This document shows positions 43,816-53,066 of a DNA stretch of 64,000 bases, one piece after another. A program made the position numbers and the translations under genes. The notes beneath the pieces were generated by a model. The model did no database searches. It was given only the letters and a program-made list of their open reading frames with translations, and was not told the DNA's origin. The stretch spans positions 539,291 through 603,290 of the forward strand of contig NZ_BLAF01000004.1 in assembly GCF_009687885.1 (NCBI RefSeq), read 5' to 3'. Positions within the stretch are counted from its first letter, which is position 1. Each line of letters opens with the position of its first letter. Source of the DNA: Acrocarpospora pleiomorpha. Lineage in GTDB: Bacteria; Actinomycetota; Actinomycetes; Streptosporangiales; Streptosporangiaceae.

Positions 43816-45156
43816 TCATCGCCATCCTTCTGGGTCCACACCCCCAGGAATCGGGGCAGATGGATCGTAGGGTTCGCGGCTGAAGATGAACGTGTTGAGG
43901 GAAATATGCACACCCCCGGGATGACGTTCTACCCGCAGCGTCTCACCCGCGTAATACCCGTCCAGCCCGAGCCAGCTCCCGTCCGCCTGGGCGGCGAACC
44001 GGGACGCCCGCCCGACCGCCCCGAGCGGCGTCAGGGACAGGCCGCGCCGGGGGAGCAGCCGCAGCGCGTACGCGGTCGGCCCCCAGTACCAGGGCCCGGT
44101 CAAAGCGAGCAGGTCCTCATCGGCGGCGGCCGGTTCCCATTCGGCGGGCAGCGGCGGCTCGTGCTCGGCCAGGATGTCCAGCAGGTCGAACACCAGCCGC
44201 CCGCGCACACCCGAGGTGGTGTTGGCCAGGAACAGCACGCCGACCCCGTCGGCCGGGTCGCTCCACACCGTGGCCAGGAAGCCGGGCATCGACCCGGTGT
44301 GCCCGGCCAGCATCCGGCCGCCGTGGCGAGTCAGCTGCAGGCCCAGGCCGTACCCACGTTCCCAGGAGGGGCCGTCCTCCACGGCGGCCGGCTCGCGCAT
44401 CTCCGCCAGGGTGCTCGCCCGCAGCACGCCGCCGCCGTCTCCGGCCAGGAAGGCCGCCCACCGGGCCAGGTCGGCGGCCCCGCTCCACAGCTGCCCGGCG
44501 GGGGCCATCCCGCCGGCGTCGTGCTCGGGTTCCGGCAGCAGCACGTCCGCCCACGGGTGCACGGCCAATCCCTGCGCGTGCGGCGGCTCGGCGCGCTCGG
44601 TCACCGCCCCCATCCCGAGCGGCTCCAGGATCTCCTCGCGCACGGCCCGCGCCCACCCCATGCCGCGTTTGCGGGCCACCAGCTCGCCCAGCAGCCCGTA
44701 CCCGACATTGGAGTAGTGGAAGCGCCGCCCGGGACGGTGGCGGGCGATCTCGGGCCCGAGATCGCCGAGCAGACCGGCGGCGGGCGCGCCCGGGGTGCGC
44801 TCCCACCACTCGCCGGGCGGCTCGGCGGTCAGCCCGCCGGTGTGGGACAGCAGCTGCGCCAGCGTGAGGTCCCCGACCGGCGTGCCGGGAACGTGCTTGT
44901 CCAGGGGGTCGAGCAGGTCCAGCTCGCCCTCGTCGCGCAGCCGCAGCACCAGCACCGCCACCATGCTCTTGGTGATCGACCCCAGCCGGTACCGCGTCCC
45001 GGGTGTCGGGGGCGCGCCGGCGACGCGGCCGCGCGCCCCGAACCACACGGTCTCGCCGCCCCGGACCAGGGCGGCGACCAGCGAGGGAACCCGGCACTCG
45101 GCCTGTTCCGCGGCCAGCCGGTGGAGCAGGGCGCGGCCCGTGCTTTCGAGAACCAT
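43816..45156 (-). CDS. Serine beta-lactamase-like hydrolase (class C/esterase family)
   Basis: 446 residues without a signal peptide, so cytoplasmic. SxxK is RLGSITKSMVAVLVLRLRDE near residue 60; the YxN motif is FHYSNVGYGLLGELVARKRG near 150; the third motif appears as LAGHTGSMPGFLATVW near 295. A C-terminal beta domain (about 350-446) resembles the lipocalin-like tails of such proteins. The family includes DD-peptidases, esterases and AmpC. It follows the amine-oxidase-like gene by 10 bp in the same direction, so the two may form an operon. Confidence 0.9.
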   Translation of the reverse strand: MVLESTGRALLHRLAAEQAECRVPSLVAALVRGGETVWFGARGRVAGAPPTPGTRYRLGSITKSMVAVLVLRLRDEGELDLLDPLDKHVPGTPVGDLTLAQLLSHTGGLTAEPPGEWWERTPGAPAAGLLGDLGPEIARHRPGRRFHYSNVGYGLLGELVARKRGMGWARAVREEILEPLGMGAVTERAEPPHAQGLAVHPWADVLLPEPEHDAGGMAPAGQLWSGAADLARWAAFLAGDGGGVLRASTLAEMREPAAVEDGPSWERGYGLGLQLTRHGGRMLAGHTGSMPGFLATVWSDPADGVGVLFLANTTSGVRGRLVFDLLDILAEHEPPLPAEWEPAAADEDLLALTGPWYWGPTAYALRLLPRRGLSLTPLGAVGRASRFAAQADGSWLGLDGYYAGETLRVERHPGGVHISLNTFIFSREPYDPSAPIPGGVDPEGWR

Positions 45157-45166
45157 GGGCGACAGG

Positions 45167-46717
45167 CTAGTCCTCCCGCACCGGGATCAGGTCGGGGCCC
45201 ACGATGTGTCCCTGATGGGGTTCCGGCGCGGCCTGGTCGTGCAGGAAATGACCGGCGTACCAGACGACCAGGTTGGCGCCGTCGATGTCCTCCCCGTCCA
45301 GGAATCGGTTGAGATGGGTTTTGCTGTCGGAGGGGCGGCCCATGTGGCCGCCGTCGTGCAGTTCGGTGGCGCGGTGGCGCAGGAACCAGGCGTCGGCGAC
45401 GCCGTAGGAGTCGGAGCTGGAGTCGTGCTCGCCCGGCCAGATCTGGTAGCCACGGCGGGTCTTCTTGTCCAGCACCTGCCAGGCCTTGATCGTGCCGCGC
45501 CGCCGCCGCGAGGTCTCCCGCTTGATGGGGACGCTGTCCAGGACGATGCCGCCGCCGTCCTGCAGCTGCTCGACGGTGTCGTTGGCGGCCCCGTCCAGGT
45601 CGAAGTCGAGCCGCCAGTACGCGTGGTGCTGGTGCCGGTTGCAGGTCATCGGGTCCTTGGTGCCGGCGAAACCGAACCGGGGGCGGATGGTGCCGTCGTC
45701 GGCCAGCCGCCAGTCCGACACGTACCGGTACCAGCCGGCCTGCAGCTCGCTGACGATGCGTAACTCCTCGCCGTCGTGGTGGAACGCGACGCCCTGGAAG
45801 TCGCCGCGGTCGTCCTCGGGGCGTTCCAGGATGGTCTGCGGCGGCGCGGAGCACAGCCGCCAGCCCCATCCGGCCGGGTCCTCGCCGGTGGCCTTGAACA
45901 CCGTCTCCTGGTTGGCCCAGTCGCGGAAGTTGGTCTCGCCGTCGCCGTACAGGACGTTCAGGACCGGCATGTGCGCCTGCCGCAGGACCAGCTTGCCCCG
46001 GTAGCGGACGTTCAGCAGCTCGACGCCGGCGCCGTCGGGGGCGGGCTGGGAGGCGCGCGGGCGCACCACCACCAGGTTCCATAACTCGACGCCGTCGCGG
46101 ACCACGCGGACCCGCACCTGGTCGGGGCCGCCCCGGTCGACGAGCGAACCGACCCCTTCGGGCAGGTGCTTCTCGCAGTCGTCGTCGGTGTGGGCGGCCA
46201 CGTCGGCCGGATGCCAGTCCACCTCGTGGGCGGCCAGGTCGACGGCGACGATCTGGTGGCGGGGCCCGCCCGCCGGGTTGTAGACGCCCAGCGTGGGCCG
46301 CCGCACCAGGCTCCCGTCGGGCCGCTCCAGATCCGCCAGCGGCGGCATCGGCTCGTAGATGACCACGTCCTCGCCGGACGGGAAGCGCGGGTCGCCGCGC
46401 AGGATCTCCGCCGCGGCCGCGAGCTCGCCGGGCTGCGGGCGGGGCCGGACGGCGCTGGGCCGCACCTCGACCTCGTCGAGCCGGTCCAGGGTGCCGCGCA
46501 GCTCCACGGCGCGGTTGCCGACCGGGTCGAACACGTGCGCCCGGAAGGCCGCGCCTGGCCCCGGGTCGTGGCCGAGGGCCGCCGCGTCGCCGGCGATCAG
46601 CTCTTCGACCTGCTCCAGGTGCCCCCGCACCTGGGCGTGGCCGCGCGCCAGCTCGCGCACCTGCTCGGCCCGCAGCCCGGGCCGTCGTACCGGTTCGATG
46701 GTCACTTTCACGCTCAT
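45167..46717 (-). CDS. Copper-amine-oxidase-like protein with degenerate active site
   Basis: 516 residues from the ATG at 46717 (GGGGAG upstream). The C-terminal 300 residues align by eye with copper amine oxidases: VLNVLYGDGETNFRDWANQE for the YGD region, GWYRYVSDWRLADDGTIRPR for the TPQ-strand, HQHHAYWRLDFDLDG with the copper HxH, and WYAGHFLHDQ near the third His. The TPQ consensus N-Y-[DE]-Y is replaced by W-Y-R-Y, and the catalytic Asp position reads Lys (TVFKATGED). Copper ligands thus look kept but cofactor formation and base catalysis lost. It may be a scaffold or act on another substrate; the downstream gene is a serine hydrolase. Confidence 0.7.
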   Translation of the reverse strand: MSVKVTIEPVRRPGLRAEQVRELARGHAQVRGHLEQVEELIAGDAAALGHDPGPGAAFRAHVFDPVGNRAVELRGTLDRLDEVEVRPSAVRPRPQPGELAAAAEILRGDPRFPSGEDVVIYEPMPPLADLERPDGSLVRRPTLGVYNPAGGPRHQIVAVDLAAHEVDWHPADVAAHTDDDCEKHLPEGVGSLVDRGGPDQVRVRVVRDGVELWNLVVVRPRASQPAPDGAGVELLNVRYRGKLVLRQAHMPVLNVLYGDGETNFRDWANQETVFKATGEDPAGWGWRLCSAPPQTILERPEDDRGDFQGVAFHHDGEELRIVSELQAGWYRYVSDWRLADDGTIRPRFGFAGTKDPMTCNRHQHHAYWRLDFDLDGAANDTVEQLQDGGGIVLDSVPIKRETSRRRRGTIKAWQVLDKKTRRGYQIWPGEHDSSSDSYGVADAWFLRHRATELHDGGHMGRPSDSKTHLNRFLDGEDIDGANLVVWYAGHFLHDQAAPEPHQGHIVGPDLIPVRED

Positions 46718-46807
46718 GATCGACTCCCCGTCGGTAGGTGCCTCCGTCGTACACCGTCGCGCCCGCCCCCGCCAGCCGATCACGCGGAAACCGCTACGCT
46801 CACAGCC

Positions 46808-48997
46808 ATGGAAGGCGCCAGTCTCGACGCGGTGCTGGAACGCGTCACCTACGCCAACGAGGAGACCGGCTACACCATCGCCAGGGTCGCCACCGAACGC
46901 TCCGGCGCCGAGCTGCTCACCGTGGTGGGGCCGCTGCTCGGCGCGCAGCCGGGGGAGTCGCTGCGCCTGACCGGCCGCTGGACCTCCCACCCCCGCTACG
47001 GCCGCCAGTTCGAGGTGTGGTCCTACACCACCGTGCTGCCCGCCACCGTCCAGGGCATCCAGCGCTACCTCGGCTCCGGCCTGATCAAGGGCATCGGCCC
47101 GAAAATGGCCGAACGCATCGTCGGCCACTTCGGCGCCGACACCCTGCGCGTCATCGAGGAGGAACCCGCCCGCCTGGTCGAGGTCCCGGGCCTGGGCCCC
47201 AAACGCACCAAGATGATCGGCGCCGCCTGGGAGGAACAGAAGATCATCAAAGAGGTGATGATCTTCCTGCAGGGCGTCGGCGTCTCCACCTCCATCGCCG
47301 TGCGCATCTTCAAGCAGTACGGCGAGCAGTCCATCACCGTCGTCCGCACCGAGCCCTACCGCCTGGCCGACGAGGTCTGGGGGATCGGCTTCAAGACCGC
47401 CGACACCATCGCCCAGGCCGTCGGCATCCCCCACGACAGCCCGCAACGCGTCAAAGCCGGCCTGCGCTACACCCTCTCCCAGGCCGCCGACGACGGCCAC
47501 TGCTTCCTGCCCGCCCCCAACCTCGTCGCCGACGCCGTCAAAATCCTCGACGTGCCCGCCGACCTGGTCGCCACCTGCCTGGAGGAACTCGCGGCCGCCG
47601 AAGGCGTCGTCCGCGAGGACGTCCCCGCCGGGGACGGCACCGTCCCGGCCGTCTACCTGGTGCCCTTCCACCGCGCCGAGCAGTCCCTCACCGCCACCCT
47701 GCGCGGCCTGCTCACCACCTCGGGCGACCGCCTCCGCGCCTTCGCCGACGTCGACTGGCCGGCCGCCCTGACCTGGCTCAAAACCCGCACCGGCGCCGAC
47801 CTGGCCGCCGAGCAGGACCAGGCCGTTCGGCTGGCGCTCACCGAGAAGGTCGCCGTCCTCACCGGCGGCCCCGGCTGCGGCAAGAGCTTCACCGTCCGCT
47901 CCATCGTCGAACTCGCCCGCGCCAAACGCGCCAAGGTCATCCTGGCCGCCCCCACCGGCCGCGCCGCCAAACGCCTATCCGAGCTGACCGGCCACGAGGC
48001 CACCACCGTGCACCGGCTGCTGCAGCTGCGCCCCGGCGGCGAGGCCACCTTCGACCGCGACAACCCCCTGGACGCCGACCTGGTCGTCGTCGACGAGGCC
48101 TCCATGCTCGACCTGCTGCTGGCCAACAAGCTCGCCAAGGCCGTCGCCCCCGGCGCGCACCTGCTGTTCGTCGGCGACGTCGACCAGCTCCCCTCCGTCG
48201 GCGCCGGCGAGGTCCTGCGCGACCTGCTCGCCGCCCCCGGCGTGCCCCGGGTGCGGCTCACCCAGATCTTCCGCCAGGCCGCCGAGTCCGGCGTCGTGGT
48301 CAACGCCCACCGCGTCAACAACGGCCAGTCCCCGCTGGTCCGCGAGTTCCGCGACTTCTTCCTGTTCCCCTGCGAGGAACCGGAGGAGATCGCCGCGCTG
48401 ACCGTGGACGTGGCCGCCCGCCGCATCCCCGCCAAGTTCGGCCTCAACCCGCGCCGCGACGTCCAGGTCCTGGCCCCCATGCACCGCGGCGCCGCCGGCG
48501 CGGGCGCCCTCAACCTGGCCCTGCAGGAAGCCCTCACCCCCGCCCGCGAGGGCATGCCGGAACGCCGCTACGGCGGCCGCGTCTTCCGCATCGGCGACAA
48601 GGTCACCCAGCTGCGCAACAACTACGACAAGGGCGCGGCCGGGGTCTTCAACGGCACCGTCGGCGTCGTCACCGGCATCACCCCCGAGGAGAACCGGCTA
48701 ACCGTCCTGACCGACGAGGACGAGAACGTCGACTACGCCTTCGACGAGCTGGACGAGCTGGCCCACGCCTACGCCGTCTCCATCCACCGCTCCCAGGGCA
48801 GCGAATACCCCGCCGTGGTCATCCCGCTGGCCACCAGCGCCTGGATGATGCTGCAGCGCAACCTCCTCTACACCGCCATCACCCGCGCCAAACGCCTGGT
48901 CGTCATCGTCGGCTCCCGCCGCGCCCTCGGCCAGGCCGTGCGCACCCGCGGCGCCGGCCGCCGCCACACCGGCCTCACCCACCGCCTGGACCTCTAA
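46808..48997 (+). CDS. recD2: RecD-like DNA helicase (RecD2)
   Basis: 729 residues from the ATG at 46808. An OB-like N-terminus (VTYANEETGYTIARVATERS) and tandem HhH units (GIGPKMAERIVGHFGADTLR, LVEVPGLGPKRTKMIGAAWE) precede the SF1B motor: Walker A VLTGGPGCGKSFTVRSIVEL, motif II VVVDEASMLDLLLANKLAKA, motif III LLFVGDVDQLPSVGAGEVLR, motif VI LLYTAITRAKRLVVIVGSRR. RecD2 is a 5'-3' helicase not tied to RecBC and acts in replication-linked repair. Divergent from the amine-oxidase-like gene by about 90 bp. Confidence 0.95.
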   Translation: MEGASLDAVLERVTYANEETGYTIARVATERSGAELLTVVGPLLGAQPGESLRLTGRWTSHPRYGRQFEVWSYTTVLPATVQGIQRYLGSGLIKGIGPKMAERIVGHFGADTLRVIEEEPARLVEVPGLGPKRTKMIGAAWEEQKIIKEVMIFLQGVGVSTSIAVRIFKQYGEQSITVVRTEPYRLADEVWGIGFKTADTIAQAVGIPHDSPQRVKAGLRYTLSQAADDGHCFLPAPNLVADAVKILDVPADLVATCLEELAAAEGVVREDVPAGDGTVPAVYLVPFHRAEQSLTATLRGLLTTSGDRLRAFADVDWPAALTWLKTRTGADLAAEQDQAVRLALTEKVAVLTGGPGCGKSFTVRSIVELARAKRAKVILAAPTGRAAKRLSELTGHEATTVHRLLQLRPGGEATFDRDNPLDADLVVVDEASMLDLLLANKLAKAVAPGAHLLFVGDVDQLPSVGAGEVLRDLLAAPGVPRVRLTQIFRQAAESGVVVNAHRVNNGQSPLVREFRDFFLFPCEEPEEIAALTVDVAARRIPAKFGLNPRRDVQVLAPMHRGAAGAGALNLALQEALTPAREGMPERRYGGRVFRIGDKVTQLRNNYDKGAAGVFNGTVGVVTGITPEENRLTVLTDEDENVDYAFDELDELAHAYAVSIHRSQGSEYPAVVIPLATSAWMMLQRNLLYTAITRAKRLVVIVGSRRALGQAVRTRGAGRRHTGLTHRLDL

Positions 48998-49170
48998 CCC
49001 GGACCGTCAAGCGGGAATCAAAACGGCAGGCGCGGACTTTACTCTTCAGGGCGCCGAATTCACCTGGTTTCGCTACCAAAATGTGAGCTAACTCTCCAGA
49101 AAGATGCGGACACGTGCGGCCAGCCCTAATAGTGTCTTTGGGTGCGCTTTGCCACCGTGGGGGAGAGGTT

Positions 49171-50418
49171 GTGCTGAACAGGAAGACGCGCGGCACCTGG
49201 CCGGTCGGCGCGATCGCCACGATCGCCGTAACGATGACGGTGCTGCTTTCGGCATGCACCAGCGGGTCCGGCGGCGGCCTGCTCGGCGGCGGCGGCGTGA
49301 CCGAGGCGACCGAGAAGCCATCGATCCCCGCGCCGGCGATCACGATCGTCCCCGCCGAAGGCACCAACCGGGTCAGACCCGACAAGAACGTCGTCGTCAC
49401 CTCCGAAGGCGGCGCCCTGGAGGAAGTCCTCGTCGAATCGGCCGGCGAGAACATCGAAGGCGAATTCGACGCCGACCGGACCAAGTGGACCTCCAACAAG
49501 CCGCTGCGGCCCTCCAGCACCTACACCGTGTCGGCCAAGGCCACCGGTGAGGGCGGCCCCACCACCGCGACCAGCGAGTTCACCACCCTCAAACCCAAGG
49601 CCGAGCTGGCCGTCGCCGACGTGACCCCCGGCATCAAGGGCGAGACCGTCGGCGTCGGCATGCCCATCATGGTCACCTTCAACCAGGCCGTCACCAACAA
49701 GGCCGCCGTCGAGGCCGCCCTCAAGGTCGACGCCCAGAAGCCCGCCGAAGGCGCCTGGCGCTGGATCAGCGACCGCCTGGTCATCTACCGGCCCGCCAAA
49801 TACTGGCCCGCCCACCAGAAGGTCACCTTCACCGCCGACCTCACCGGCATCCGCGGCGGCCCCGACATGTACGGCACCAAGTCCTTCACCCACACCATCA
49901 AGATCGGCGCCCGCCTGGTCAGCGTGGTCAACACCAAGACCCACATGATGGTCGTCAAGAAGGACGGCAAGGTCGTCCAGACCATGAAGATCAGCGCCGG
50001 CAAGGCCACCACCCGCGAGTACACCACCACCAGCGGCGTGCACCTGACCATGTCCAAGCACAACCCCGAGACCATGATCTCCCCGGGCAAGAAGGAAGGC
50101 GACCCCGGCTACTACAAGGAGATCGTCAACCACGCTGTCCGCATCTCCAACAGCGGCGAGTACGTGCACTCCGCCCCCTGGTCGGTCGGCTCCCAGGGCC
50201 GCGCCAACGTCAGCCACGGCTGCATCAACGCCCACCCCAACCAGGCCAAGTGGTTCTACGACAACTTCCACCGCGGCGACGTGGTCACCGTCGTGGGCAC
50301 CGACCGGGAACTGGAGTGGAACAACGGGTGGGGCTTCTGGCAGATGTCGTACGCCAAATGGAAGAGCGGCAGCGCCCTGAAGGACGAAGCCGCCGACTCC
50401 GAAGTCTCGCAGGGCTAG
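49171..50418 (+). CDS. Lipoprotein L,D-transpeptidase (Ldt, YkuD domain)
   Basis: 415 residues from the GTG at 49171 (GGGAGAGG upstream). The N-terminus is a lipoprotein signal with lipobox LLSAC near residue 27, so the protein is anchored outside the membrane. Two Ig-like domains (about 55-255) precede the YkuD catalytic domain with NVSHGCINAHPNQAKWFYDN, the SHGCxN motif with the catalytic Cys, and an earlier HSAPW. These enzymes make 3-3 peptidoglycan cross-links and resist most beta-lactams except carbapenems. The stop overlaps a convergent small membrane-protein gene by 4 bp. Confidence 0.95.
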   Translation: MLNRKTRGTWPVGAIATIAVTMTVLLSACTSGSGGGLLGGGGVTEATEKPSIPAPAITIVPAEGTNRVRPDKNVVVTSEGGALEEVLVESAGENIEGEFDADRTKWTSNKPLRPSSTYTVSAKATGEGGPTTATSEFTTLKPKAELAVADVTPGIKGETVGVGMPIMVTFNQAVTNKAAVEAALKVDAQKPAEGAWRWISDRLVIYRPAKYWPAHQKVTFTADLTGIRGGPDMYGTKSFTHTIKIGARLVSVVNTKTHMMVVKKDGKVVQTMKISAGKATTREYTTTSGVHLTMSKHNPETMISPGKKEGDPGYYKEIVNHAVRISNSGEYVHSAPWSVGSQGRANVSHGCINAHPNQAKWFYDNFHRGDVVTVVGTDRELEWNNGWGFWQMSYAKWKSGSALKDEAADSEVSQG

Positions 50419-50594
50419 TGAACGCCTAGTTTCATCAGCAGGAACGCGCCGATGAACTTCACGACCACCAGGCCGATCACGATCAGGAAGACGATGAGGG
50501 CGGGCTTGTGCTCGAAGTGCTTGCCCTCCTTCAGCGGCGGCCGCTTGGCGACGCGCTCGGCGATACGCTCCTCGATGGGCTTACGGTTGAACAT
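50415..50594 (-). CDS. Small single-pass membrane protein (59 residues)
   Basis: ATG at 50594. The N-terminal half is basic and cytoplasmic (FNRKPIEERIAERVAKRPP), the second half one helix (PALIVFLIVIGLVVVKFIGA) ending in FLLMKLGVH. The clean frame, the helix, and the precise 4-bp convergent overlap with the L,D-transpeptidase stop support a real gene. The family is not recognised. Could be an assembly or regulatory peptide. Confidence 0.65.
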   Translation of the reverse strand: MFNRKPIEERIAERVAKRPPLKEGKHFEHKPALIVFLIVIGLVVVKFIGAFLLMKLGVH

Positions 50595-50641
50595 GCTTTA
50601 ACCGTACAGGGCGGGGCTTGAGGGCCCGCCACGAGCCCGGC

Positions 50642-51625
50642 TCACACCAGCGACAGCTGGCGGGCGGGGGAGCGGCGCCGCTTCCACCCGCGGGCGGAAC
50701 GCCCGATTCCGTACGTCTCCGCCAGCACCGCCACCTGCGCCGCGATGCCCGCACGGTACTCCGGCGGCGCGGTGGGCGACTTGCCGTACAGGGCGGCGTA
50801 GCGGGGGACCAGGCCGGGATGCTCGCGCTCCAGCCACGCCATGAACCACTCCCGCGCCCCCGGCGGCAGCCGCAGCACCACCGGCGTGACCGCGACCGCC
50901 CCGGCCTCGGCCGCCCGCCGGACCGTGGCCCGCAGATGGTCGGACGAATCGGTGATCAACGGCAGGATCGGCGCCATCAGCACCTCGCACGGCACCCCAT
51001 CGTCGTTGAGCGCCGCGCACACCTCCAGCCGCCGCTGCGCCCCCGCCGCGCCCGGCTCGAGACCGCGCCGGATCTTCTCGTCCACGAAACCGACCGACAC
51101 CGCCGCCCGCGCCCGGGTGAGCTTGCCCGCCTCCCGCAGCTCCGGCGCGTCCCGCAGGATGAGCGGGCTCTTGGTCAGCACCGTGAACGGATTGCCCGCC
51201 TCGGCCAGCGCCCGGATGATCTGCGGCATCAGCCGGTAGGTCTCCTCCGCGGGCTGGTAGCAGTCCCCGGTCAGCCCCAGCGCCACCGGCTCGCCCTGCC
51301 AGCGCGGCGAGGCCAGCTCCCGGCGCAGCCGATCGGCCAGATTCGTCTTCACCACGACCCGCGAGTCGAAATCGTCGCCCGCGTCCAGGCCGAGATAGCG
51401 GTGCCCGCGCCGGGCCGCGCAGTACCGGCACCCCGCCTGGCAGCCCCGGTAAGGGCTGGCCGCCCACCCGAACGGCAGCTCCATCGCCGCCGGAACCCGC
51501 TCCAGCGCCACCCGCGCCGCCACCTCGTAGCAGGTCAGACCGCCGAACTCCCGGGTCACCGCCTGCCGCTCGATCCGCGGCCGCTGCGGGCCCCCGTCCA
51601 GCAGGGGGAGAGCATCCCATGGCAT
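50642..51625 (-). CDS. Rv2578c-type radical SAM protein
   Basis: 327 residues from the ATG at 51625 (PWDALPLLDGGPQRPRIERQ), the usual N-terminus of the family; further upstream starts give a low-complexity extension. The iron-sulfur site is SPYRGCQAGCRYCAARRGHR, CxxxCxxC. Also present: YLGLDAGDDFDSRVVVKTNL, ALGLTGDCYQPAEETYRLMP, VLMAPILPLITDS and GAREWFMAWLEREHPGLVPR. Members are widespread in actinobacteria and related to spore-photoproduct-lyase-like enzymes, with unclear function. It is flanked by a small membrane-protein gene and a monooxygenase. Confidence 0.88.
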   Translation of the reverse strand: MPWDALPLLDGGPQRPRIERQAVTREFGGLTCYEVAARVALERVPAAMELPFGWAASPYRGCQAGCRYCAARRGHRYLGLDAGDDFDSRVVVKTNLADRLRRELASPRWQGEPVALGLTGDCYQPAEETYRLMPQIIRALAEAGNPFTVLTKSPLILRDAPELREAGKLTRARAAVSVGFVDEKIRRGLEPGAAGAQRRLEVCAALNDDGVPCEVLMAPILPLITDSSDHLRATVRRAAEAGAVAVTPVVLRLPPGAREWFMAWLEREHPGLVPRYAALYGKSPTAPPEYRAGIAAQVAVLAETYGIGRSARGWKRRRSPARQLSLV

Positions 51626-51867
51626 AGAGATCAGTAGAACACGCATTCGACCACGTCCGCCACCCGTTCCCGCAACCCCGGGCGGAACGGGATCGAACGC
51701 CCCTACTCGCGGAGGCCGATCTTCGAAGGCACCACCCCGCATGACGATCCGCACACGAGCGGGCGCCCTGCTCACCCTTACCGCACCCGCGTCCGGCCCA
51801 ACGTTGACCTGCTCGTCCAGTCGAACAAGGTCCTACGGCGAAATGCTCGCGCCAGTGGTGGTGCGCG

Positions 51868-52998
51868 TTACCGGCGCCAGGGAGCGAATGGGTGGTTGCG
51901 GGAGGCGGCGACCGCCTCGAAGGCGTAGGCGAACATCTCCCGTTCGTACCGCGCCACCGCCGCGGCCAGGCCGCCGGTGCCTGCGGCCGCGATCTCGGCC
52001 GCCAGCAGGGCGGCGTCCTTCAACGCGATGTTCGCGCCCTCGCCGCGGCCCGGTGACATCGTGTGGGCCGCGTCGCCGAGCAGGGTCACGCCCGGGGCCT
52101 GCCACGGCGGGAAGGGCAGCGCCGATCGCAGGCGCACCGCGAACGTGGCCGGCACTTCGGCCTCCGCCACGATGCGGCGGACCGCCGGGTGCCAGCCGCC
52201 GATCATCTCGGCGGCCAGCCGGTGCAGTTCCTCGGGACCGGCGCCGGCGGGCGGTCCGTCCGGCCAGCCGTCGACCGTCCAGGCCAGATAATCGGGAATG
52301 CCGGTCAGGGCGGGGCCCGCCGCCGGAGTGTGCCGGCGGCAGGTGGCCACCGACATCGCGCCCACCAGGCCGGTGACCCGGTTGAAGCTGTCCAGCAGCA
52401 CCTCGGGCAGCCAGCCGAGCAGGTCGGGGGAGATCGTGGTCCGGCCGTACACGGAACCGCCGAGATCCTCCAGTTCCGCGTGCGGCGCGATGATCCGCCG
52501 CACCGCCGAGCCGGTGCCGTCCGCGCCCACCAGGAGATCCCCGGTGGCGGTGGAGCCGTCGGCGAAGCGGGCCAGGACGCGGCCGTCGGCGGTGCGGTCG
52601 AAGGACTCGAAGGCCGCGCCGAAACGCACGTCGCCGCCGAGGCCGGACAGCAGGATCTCGCGGAGGGTCAGCCGGTTGACGCCCAGGTGTTCCTCCGGCG
52701 GCAGCGCCGGGATGGGCTTGCTGAACCGGGGTGTCAGCCGCTCGTCGGTGAAGGTCATCGTGGTGGCGGGGCGGATCGAGGTGGCCAGGCACAGCGCGTA
52801 CAGGTCGGGGGGAAGGCAGGAGCGCAGCGCCTGCACGCCCGCGGATTTGAGGGTGATCCGGTAGCCCTGGCCGCGGCGGGCGGGGGACGGGTCGGCTTCG
52901 AAGACGGTCACGCCGACACCGGCCCGGCGCAGTCCCTGAGCCAGGCACAGGCCGCCGATCCCGGCACCGGCCACCAGGACGTGGGGGGCATCGTTCAT
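51868..52998 (-). CDS. FAD-dependent monooxygenase
   Basis: 376 residues. FAD site VLVAGAGIGGLCLAQGLRRA (canonical GxGxxG), DG motif LLVGADGTGSAVRRIIAPHA near residue 160, GD motif VTLLGDAAHTMSPGRGEGAN near 310. It is divergent from a MarR gene across 68 bp, with an imperfect inverted repeat, so it may be repressed by MarR until an aromatic ligand appears. Substrate unknown. Distinct from the monooxygenase at 2235-3416, to which it shows only family-level similarity. Confidence 0.9.
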   Translation of the reverse strand: MNDAPHVLVAGAGIGGLCLAQGLRRAGVGVTVFEADPSPARRGQGYRITLKSAGVQALRSCLPPDLYALCLATSIRPATTMTFTDERLTPRFSKPIPALPPEEHLGVNRLTLREILLSGLGGDVRFGAAFESFDRTADGRVLARFADGSTATGDLLVGADGTGSAVRRIIAPHAELEDLGGSVYGRTTISPDLLGWLPEVLLDSFNRVTGLVGAMSVATCRRHTPAAGPALTGIPDYLAWTVDGWPDGPPAGAGPEELHRLAAEMIGGWHPAVRRIVAEAEVPATFAVRLRSALPFPPWQAPGVTLLGDAAHTMSPGRGEGANIALKDAALLAAEIAAAGTGGLAAAVARYEREMFAYAFEAVAASRNHPFAPWRR

Positions 52999-53015
52999 GG
53001 CCGCGAAGCTAGCAC

Positions 53016-53035
53016 TTAGCTGTCACGGCAGCAAA
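53016..53035. promoter_or_regulatory. Imperfect inverted repeat, candidate MarR operator
   Basis: TTAGCTG-6-CAGCAAA (one mismatch) sits between the divergent monooxygenase (starts 52998) and MarR (starts 53067). Its size fits a MarR site. Role inferred. Confidence 0.4.
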
Positions 53036-53066
53036 TGTCGGAGCAGTTAATTTGGGGGCAGCTACC

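Noticed and set aside
49171..50418. Antisense frame opposite the L,D-transpeptidase (49126-50271)
   Set aside because: Gly/Val/Asp-rich mirror of the coding strand; no domain.
51741..51900. Possible small secreted protein starting at 51741
   Set aside because: No ribosome-binding site, and the frame runs antisense into the monooxygenase gene with Arg/Pro-rich sequence.
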